Source of the DNA: Conus ventricosus
Taxonomy: Eukaryota > Mollusca > Gastropoda > Neogastropoda > Conidae
Assembly: GCA_018398815.1 (NCBI GenBank)
Contig: CM031595.1
Coordinates: 134,781,346 to 134,845,345 of the forward strand
Length of the DNA stretch: 64,000 nucleotides
Reading direction: 5' to 3'
Program-made: the position numbers and the translations under genes
Shown here: positions 57,256 through 64,000 of the stretch, piece by piece
Numbering within the stretch: the stretch's first letter is position 1
Layout: each line of letters opens with the position of its first letter
Notes under the pieces: generated by a model
Told to the model about the DNA's origin: nothing
Seen by the model: the letters and a program-made list of their open reading frames with translations, nothing else
The model's database searches: none

Positions 57256-57626
57256 TTTGTACTCCCAGGTCTTATAGAACAGGGAGTACTTTACAATGGG
57301 ATCGAAGAAATGCTGTGTGTGTGTCTGTCTGTGGTCAAAATGTGTTCCACTCGCCCCAGACAAAACTTCTAGGCCGATCTTTCTGAAACTTTGTAGCTAT
57401 GTTCATTATGGGTCACGGATGATGCCCGATGTTTTATTTTACCAGAATAGCCGTTACTAATGGCTATAACAGCCCAAAATGGTTTTTCTTCTTTATGGAA
57501 TATCTCAGACGAAATACATTATGACGTACGTTTGATTGTGACGTCAAATACATTATGATGCATGTTTGATTGTGACATTTTTCAGGAAGATAAACTGGGA
57601 GTACGTTTATATGCTTTGCATCTTGT
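57256..57626 (-). mobile_element. Pearl/Helentron-like element, compact copy
   Basis: On the minus strand: 5' end ACAAGATGCAAAGC (57626 downwards), subterminal GTACTCCCAGTT, a 34-bp repeat in two units (57512-57580), one degenerate AACGG-type unit, a short CTGT/GT microsatellite (57316-57332), and the 31-bp palindrome 57259-57289. About 370 bases, it is the shortest complete version here and defines both ends independently of the large copies. Confidence 0.7.
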
Positions 57627-57789
57627 TTCACTATTATATAGCTGCTACTTTCACTTGTCCTTGGCATAAAATCCAGATTTTTTTTTTAATCCTATACAGA
57701 CAAGTAATTCATACAAGACAAGAATCAGACGCCTGCTATTGCTTGCATTTGTCAGCTGAGGTGGTGTATGTGTAATTATCATTTTACTT

Positions 57790-58090
57790 GGGCGACTTTC
57801 CTTTGGTGAGTTGTTAGAATGATGGACTTTGTGCTGAGGATCTGTGAGGTCCATGGTTCAAGCCCCAGTGTGTCTGGTGGATAAAGGATTGAAGATTCAT
57901 CAAAGCATGTGCAGACCTGTCAGCGCCCTAGCCCCTTTACCCTAAGGATCGAACACACACATGAAAGACCTCTGCAATCCATGCTGGCATTTGGTGAGTA
58001 AAGGAAACATGAATACACCTAGTGCGCAGCTTCCCTGGAATATGCCTGCCAAAATAGTAACCTCCTCTTCATTCACTGCTGACTGCACTG
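57790..58090 (+). mobile_element. SINE, degenerate tRNA head, mollusc-type body
   Basis: The head 57795-57870 is tRNA-like with B-box GGTTCAAGCCCC. The body includes GTGCAGACCTG, GATCGAACACACACATGAAAGA, CTGCAATCCATG and GGTGAGTAAAGGAAACATGAATAC, then GGAATATGCCTGCC, a decayed form of the GGAGTATGGCTGCC domain. An old copy; its 3' end is uncertain. Confidence 0.55.
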
Positions 58091-59699
58091 AACCATCTAT
58101 GGGTTATCACCACAAAGCTCCTTGGACAAACCAGTCCTGTCATGAAACTGACCTACCCCCCAACATGTACTTATCTGTGTGGAAAATGAACAATTCTAAA
58201 CACATTACTTTAACCATCGACATCCTTCAGGCAGAGAACAAAATGACTGTGCTGAGTACATCATCCATTACATGTGATTTTTAACAGTGGTACAAAAGAG
58301 GGTAAAAAATCAATTAAAATGTCTAAGCACAACAAAAATACATAAGAAATACACCTATAGACAAGCAACTGCAGAATAAACCATTAACGTACATTCCAAT
58401 ATTCTAATCTCATAGCCTTGTCACCAGATTAATTCAATATGAGTAAAAGTGTGTATAAACTGTAATATGGAGGGAAAGGGAAAAGATTTTCTGAAACAAA
58501 GACAGGTGAACTGGCAACCACAGGCATTTTAAAAGGCAGATAACAGAAGAAGATAATGTATTACATGAAAATCCTACTGGAAAAAATATAAATCAGCTTG
58601 GGAGTTGGATCCAATTAATGCAGAAGAAGTCAAACAGCTACCAAAACCATTAACTTTTTCAAAAGTCAATGATGCTACAATCATAATATTTTTATGCTCT
58701 TTCTGTGTTAAATAACAGTGTGTTAAAAGTAATTGCTACTGCCATGATTCCTGGTGAAAAGCCCCCATGTGTTAAAAACTCAGTCAATTTTGTTACTGTA
58801 GACTGCTTTCTTCATATTCGTCATTGTCACACCGGGAGTGAGAGATCTCTAAAATTAGTTGTTTACTTATATTACCGTTTTCATGCTTCATTTTGTTTCA
58901 GATGCTTTTCAGTAAAAATTCAAAAGGCACAATACTTTTCTTCCTTTTGTTCCTCTTTTATTCTACAGATCAGCATATCACCATGGTAACCTTGGTTTAT
59001 CAATGAATACACCACAACCAGGGCTGATGGGAGCGTACAACCACTTTGAAATCTGGAGGAACTGATAACACAGAACAAAAACATTCCTGTTCTATCTGCT
59101 AGTGTTTTATTTGTTTTTGAACCAGTTATTGAAATTCCTGTTCAAGGTTTCTGAAGTTGATGGATGATGGGGGGAAAAACAAGTACAAATACACGTCGGT
59201 GTGCTCATAGAGCATGAGACTGTCAAACAACAATGGCACACCCATGAAGCTATACATGATTGTATTCATGCAAGACCTTGTCTGCAACCACTGTGCTGAT
59301 CTCTTGTGCTTGACGGATGAGGATTGAGTTTGGTCAACACTTCAAATGCTCTTGACTTGGGGCTAAGTCATGCACGACATGTCAAGAAGTTCTGAGCTCA
59401 ACCATCTCCAGAGCAGACACTGGATATTGATGATGGGAATCCCATGGCACAGGTGAAGGCACAAGCTCTGTTGGCCTTTACTGCAAGTCTGATTATGGCT
59501 GCCTCCTGCAAGCTGCAGGTAATCTGTACACCAAAGTACTAAACAATGGCTGCCTGTCTTGCAAGGTGTGCCCATACCCAGTCTGTGGACCATTTCATTA
59601 TTTAAGAAACTATCATAAGCTGTTGTTTATTAAGTATATGAGTAAACTTTTTCTTCAATGCTGTCTCCTCTTCCATCTCTATCCCCTCCTTCACTTTCT
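58091..59699. other. Intergenic, nothing recognised
   Basis: AT-rich; short open frames without motifs. Confidence 0.45.
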
Positions 59700-60390
59700 C
59701 TCCTGTGGTTTTATTCCCATACGCTTATTCCAGCTCTTTCATACATAGCCACCCCCTCGGTGATCCTGTCACAGCCCAAGCACTGGAATCTACAGGGAGC
59801 AATCCATATCAGGCCACTATGAGGCAACATACTAGACACTATACTGCCGCTGAGTTATTCTGGTGTATTCGCTGATGCTTGTTCTGATCCAACATATGCA
59901 GAACAAGACCCCTATAATCATAATAGTCACTCAATCACAGAGTTAGATTGACAGTGATTCCCCTTTTTAATGGTGCCACCACATCCATCCAGTGACAGTC
60001 CACATGAAGATGCCAGTACCAACAGCTCTGACATGAACTCACAAAAGGCATGGATGTGAAGACCAATTCAAAAATGGGGTTACCATAACAGCAGGGCATG
60101 AAGGGCCACAGAACCTGAGGCTTTCTTTTTTAATTTAAATATACATTGATGATCGATGTGGATAAGGATCAAGAACATGTTGCTATGGAGTTCATTCTGG
60201 TTTGAGACCATAATTATGACAGGCTAGTCAGAAAATTTGAGAAACACTGTCACAACATATCCATTAAGAGGATGAAACTTAATTGTGTGATTCCAGTGTT
60301 CCTATTTGAGCCCATAGTACACTGAACTTTGCACAGGAGCCAGCCAGGACTGAGAAACCCTGACATCAATGTTTTAACTCTTGAACCACA
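59700..60390 (-). repeat. Second copy of the long dispersed repeat at 35527-36330
   Basis: On minus, the blocks GTTTCATCCTCTTAATGGAT, GGTCTCAAACC, GTGGCCCTTCATGCCCTGCT, GGATGTGGTGGCACC and ATTGCTCCCTGTAGATT follow in the same order as in the first copy. A tRNA-like head was not recognised. Confidence 0.7.
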
Positions 60391-60515
60391 ATTATCTACA
60401 CATGTATAAATACATATGCAAGTATACTGGCAAACATTCCCCTATGACATGCATGAACAAAAAATATTGGGTTAACAAAAGTTCAAGCTCTGGTCTCCAC
60501 TGATGTCCAGAGTAT

Positions 60516-60575
60516 TCAGCCAAACATGGAATCATGGAGGGTGTTGATGTTGTGCTCTCTCTGTTTAGCTTGAGC
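60516..60575 (-). CDS. RNF181: RNF181-like terminal exon
   Basis: Acceptor TGTATAG before 60575. 19 codons ([19 protein letters not shown]) and TGA at 60518-60516. Short, but its length and LH(D/G)xMxx ending fit the RNF181 C-terminus, and its phase fits the exon above. Confidence 0.75.
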   Translation of the reverse strand, partial: AQAKQREHNINTLHDSMFG

Positions 60576-62908
60576 CTATACAAAAAAGACAGAAAACAAA
60601 ACATTTTATTACTAAAATTTCATGAAAGTGGATTGAAGCTCATCTTTAGTACTGTCTTGCGCTTACGATAAATATATCTTGTTTCTTCAAAGTCATTTAA
60701 TTTCTTTCAAAAATTAATGACCAGTATCATTACAGATCAGTTTTAGATTCATTTGTTGGAATACATGTAAATGAGTGCCAATAACTTCCTTGCGTTCCTT
60801 CTTCTAAAGATCCTTTCACAAAGAAATTCTGCGTTCCTTCAAGTATGTCCACCGCATTGGCCGCACAGGAACGTGCGGAAACCTGGACAGAAGATTCTAG
60901 AGATCCTTTCACAAAGAAATTCTATCTTATTTTGATTTTGGCATCAATGTCATATCAATATACCTTTTCAAAATAAATATTTACTTTGATCTTGATTTCA
61001 GTACAACAGATATGCCTGAATCCTTTTAACAGACATCATCTGACTTTGTAAAAAAGTCTTGTGGTCTTGGTAAAGGTACATTATCATTTTCAAATTTCTG
61101 TAAAATCACACATGAACATTATTCCTGAAGTGCATGTGTTCCCAATTTTCTGTCTTTCCCATGATCCCTTCACAGATCTATATATCCGTACACAGGAGTG
61201 AAAGGCTTAAATGATCATAAAAAAAAAACCCATTTAGCACTTTCTTAGAGAAAATAACAGCATGAAAGCTGCTTTGTGATAGGATGGTCTCAGTGTTTCT
61301 TACATCTTTTTCTTCTGATGGTCACACTGACAGTCTGGCAAAGAAAACAAAATGATGAAAAAAACAAACAAGCAAACGAAACATGACTAAAGGTCATTTT
61401 GTCAGCACTGGAGGTCGGCTGCAACTTCAAAATAACACCATTGGCACAGGTGCCGACCCTTTCATCATTTCAAGATACAACATGGGAAATTTGTCCGTAT
61501 AAATTACTGTTTGGTAATGCAATTCTTTGCTGTGTTGTCAAACATCTGAAGAAAACTTAAAAATAGGAGCTCTGGCATTAGGAAGTTTCCTTTTGGATTG
61601 TCGCCCTTGGCTAACCATAGTGCTGAATATGCGGAAGTGCAGGAAGATAAACCAGTAGCAAATTTCCAGGCATCATATCTTCTCATTGGTTACTGATCAT
61701 CACATCATAGATCACTGGCTGATAATTCTTAAGACAATGGTGATTAAATGGTATCAGTAAATTGTGTTACTGATCATCACATCATAGATCACTGGCTGGT
61801 AATTCTTAAGACAATGGTGATTAAATGGTATCAGTAAATTGTGTTACTGATCATCACATCACAGATCACTGGCTGATGATTCTTAAGACAATGGTGATTA
61901 AATGATACCAGTAAATTGTGCAAGTTGACGATTACCTTTGCTTTCACTAGATTGACATTCATGGGAGTTTCTTTGCCTGAAAATAAACTTAAGAAGAAAA
62001 CGTACAGAATGATTCCTCTGTGCAATGCACGATCAAATTATAGCATAGAATCTGGCTTGTGCATTCACTGGCAAACAATGCAAATGACATTTTTCTCTCA
62101 TTCTGGAGTTTGTAGCTACCAAACTAGATCAAAGCTGCTGACAAATAGCAGCCTTGATGGTAAAGAACTTTGCATCATTTTGACTGCTGGCATTTTTACC
62201 CCCTTGACCACAGAACCTCACTGGAAGCAGACCAGTTATGCAAATCTGGCAACTAACTGTACTTTGCATAAACATTAAAGGATGTAACTGCTTTGCTTGA
62301 GTGAACTTAACCCTGTTGAAAAGGACAACACAGGCAAAGGCACCTGGTGACCTGATCTGTCTGTCCTATCCCATCACAATAATGCTACCAAATGTCACAA
62401 GTGTACATATCAGACAGAATCAGTCATAAGGTTAGGAAATACTTCAACTTCAAAATACCTCATTTTCAGTAAATCCTATTCTGTTTCATAAATAACATTG
62501 GGCCTAATGCATGTTGTTCACCAACTTTCAAAAAAAAAAGACGAAAGAAAAAAATAAAAAAAAGATGGTGGTGGTGGCGGTGGTGGTGGTTTAGGCACCT
62601 TTTGTTTCTTGAAATTTTCGTAATCTGGATCATCTGTGGGAAGTTCATGCCGACACACCGGACAGGAACATACCTGAGGAATAAGAAAAAAAGATTATTT
62701 AAAATGGACAGACACATCAACAGATAAACAAAGTGCATGAGAATATAACCATCCCCCAAAAGGCCAGATAATAAATAGACAAACAAACAACAATTTTTCA
62801 AGTTCAATATTTGAATCATATTCATAAGCAAAACTGTATACAAAAATAGAAACAAGGACTAAATTGCAATAAAATAATATTACTTTCATTAAACAGGATT
62901 AATTTTTT

Positions 62909-62950
<42 letters not shown>

Positions 62951-63868
62951 GTGGTAAAGGTTTGACACTTCCAAACTAAAGCATTAACGAGTCACAAGAC
63001 AAAACACAATGCGTTTTGACCTCTTAGGTCTTCTTCAGGTGAGACATAAACGAATAAAACAACGAAAATTCACTTTTCGTTGTTTTATTCGTTTATGTCT
63101 CACCTGAAGAAGACCTAAGAGGTCGAAATGCGTTGTTTTGTCTTGTGACTCGTTTGTCCACGGTCTCTGGGCGGTTCGCTAACATTTATTTAAGATTTGT
63201 TTAGATTTCCGTCTGCAGTCGTCTCACTTTGCAACTAAAGCATTAAACTAGTAACACTTTGCAACTAAAGCATTAAACTAGTAACATAATTTCTCTCCTT
63301 GCAAATAACAGCAAAAGCATGACATAGCAGACACTTTGAAACACATTATCCTGGAACTTGGCCCATTTCAAACAAGAACAATAGTTCATGTAGAACATAT
63401 GCATGGTGATCATTATTTTGAGTCATTATGACCAATTAATTGTTCTTTGATACTGAAACTGCTGATACCTGCTGACGGGTTCATTATCATCCTTGTTGTC
63501 CTTCCATTTCTCCTAATAAAAAAAATCTCAGACCTCAGGTTAATCCAGGTTCATCCATCCTTCAAGAACTGGAAAGGTAAGAATATAATTTTGTCATCCA
63601 TGTCCATTGTCATAACACAGATCAAGAATAATATCTACATAAACTCTGCTAAATGTTTTATCATTGTCTCTCTCTTTCAAACCCACTTGTCCTTCATTCC
63701 ATGCGAGTTAAACATTTTGTGAATATTTCAATATCACAGATTTCAAGATAACCTTTTCCAGCCATGTGATGATGCACTTGCTGTGAAACTGGTGTTTGCA
63801 AGGCAGTATCTTCATTTCATCCTCTTCGTCAAATTCCATGAGACACACAGAACATTTCAAGCCTTGAG
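60516..63868 (-). CDS. RNF181: RNF181-type RING-H2 E3 ubiquitin ligase, 3' exons
   Basis: Three exons in matching phase: 63868-63753, 62673-62599, 60575-60516. They encode a C3H2C3 [31 protein letters not shown], then [14 protein letters not shown], and a short Lys/Gln-rich tail ending LHDSMFG stop. The ELPTDD motif right after the last RING cysteine and the short tail are characteristic of RNF181, which transfers ubiquitin from an E2 in the cytosol. The first exon starts with two bases of a split codon, so upstream coding exons lie beyond 64000. No frameshift seen. Other RING-H2 ligases of the Praja/RNF126 group share the RING, but not the tail length. Confidence 0.82.
60808..60923. repeat. 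Direct repeat of 23 bp, 93 bp apart
   Basis: AGATCCTTTCACAAAGAAAT plus TCT occurs at 60808-60830 and 60901-60923; TTGCGTTCCTTC-like blocks also repeat. Intronic. Confidence 0.8.
61690..61920. repeat. 77-bp tandem repeat, three units
   Basis: Units start at TTACTGATCATCAC near 61690, 61767 and 61844 and are about 95% identical. Intronic in the RNF181-like gene. Confidence 0.93.
62599..62673 (-). CDS. RNF181: RNF181-like exon with second half of RING-H2
   Basis: Acceptor CCTCAG before 62673. 25 codons: [19 protein letters not shown] and a Lys-rich end. Donor AAAAG/GTGCCT. It supplies the last two zinc-binding Cys. A GGT/CCA repeat lies just downstream in the intron. Confidence 0.88.
62903..62949. 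repeat. T16-G31 double homopolymer
   Basis: The same T-then-G arrangement as at 7491-7542, 40 bases from the palindrome. Intronic. Confidence 0.93.
62987..63153. repeat. 167-bp near-perfect palindrome (foldback)
   Basis: The left arm 62987-63068 and right arm 63074-63153 are reverse complements at about 95% with a five-base loop (TTCAC). It lies in the intron between the two RING exons, so the pre-mRNA would carry a long hairpin. A 14-base direct repeat AACTAAAGCATTAA (62974-62987 and 63233-63246) brackets it and about 80 more bases. Confidence 0.93.
63233..63292. repeat. 30-bp tandem repeat x2
   Basis: AACTAAAGCATTAAACTAGT plus ten bases occurs twice in a row. The first 14 bases also occur left of the palindrome. 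Confidence 0.9.
63753..63868 (-). CDS. RNF181: RNF181-like exon with first half of RING-H2
   Basis: Acceptor TTTGCAG before 63868. 116 bases: a split codon, then [18 protein letters not shown] and the [10 protein letters not shown] zinc ligands. It ends phase 0 at AAAAG/GTTATC. Confidence 0.85.
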
Positions 63869-64000
63869 CTGCAAAAGAAATACTGAACAGATTGATTTAT
63901 AGCATTTAAAACTTAACAGAGAAAAGTCCTTCCCCAAACTCCCTCCCCCTCTCCTCACCACTTTCTTCACCCTTGACTGTTTCAGACCCCATTTTTTTTC

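Noticed and set aside
61690..61920. CRISPR-like array
   Set aside because: Head-to-tail 77-bp units without unique spacers.

Overview
The window is nuclear DNA of an invertebrate animal. Coding sequence is split into short exons with GT/AG borders. Most of the rest is non-LTR retrotransposons, tRNA-headed SINEs, microsatellites and poly-G tracts. The repeat types (CR1-like LINEs with microsatellite tails, SINEs sharing a 3' domain that contains a GGCTGCC box, and a tandem-repeat element resembling the bivalve 'pearl' elements) suggest a mollusc, probably a gastropod or bivalve. That is inference, not proof.

Host genes, all on the minus strand: (1) a candidate first coding exon at 21222-21379 encoding an acidic N-terminus, with a CpG- and E-box-containing promoter-like stretch just upstream; an hnRNP-type RNA-binding protein is a guess. 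(2) A five-exon fold-type-II PLP enzyme of the serine racemase / threonine dehydratase family, 41909 down to 34668, complete from ATG to stop apart from one apparent 1-base frameshift in the last exon. (3) The three 3' exons of an RNF181-type RING-H2 E3 ubiquitin ligase (63868 to 60516); its 5' exons lie beyond the window end. Several of these exons are very short and were found by splicing logic.

Layout. 1-3470: LINE fragments, one SINE and a 1,000-base assembly gap. 3731-5361: hAT-like non-autonomous DNA element. 7797-11790: a nest of LINEs in LINEs, with a SINE (12-bp target duplication) and a 702-bp terminal-inverted-repeat element inside. About 11800-20240: very poor consensus sequence, in which 17311-19010 is a corrupted second copy of 1-1633. 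20240-25283: LINEs, the acidic exon and a self-nested LINE. 25285-30548: Helentron/pearl-like tandem-repeat element(s), partly inverted, with the best-preserved CR1-like LINE inserted. 30600-34600: microsatellites and an L2-like LINE tail. 34668-41909: the PLP-enzyme gene. 42490-55400: a dense LINE array including two nearly full-length elements (43160-46750 and 48742-52000, both minus) that encode hydrophobic segment, NPGP motif, PHD-type zinc finger, endonuclease and RT. 55400-64000: small repeats, another pearl-like copy, SINEs and the RNF181-like gene, whose intron holds a 167-bp near-perfect palindrome.

Nothing here looks like a bacterial operon, CRISPR array or phage. The points most worth following are the pearl/Helentron-like element family, the 2A-like NPGP motif before a PHD finger in the LINEs, the shared 3' domain of the SINEs, the loss of the RT active-site motif in one LINE by internal deletion, and the artefactual duplication.
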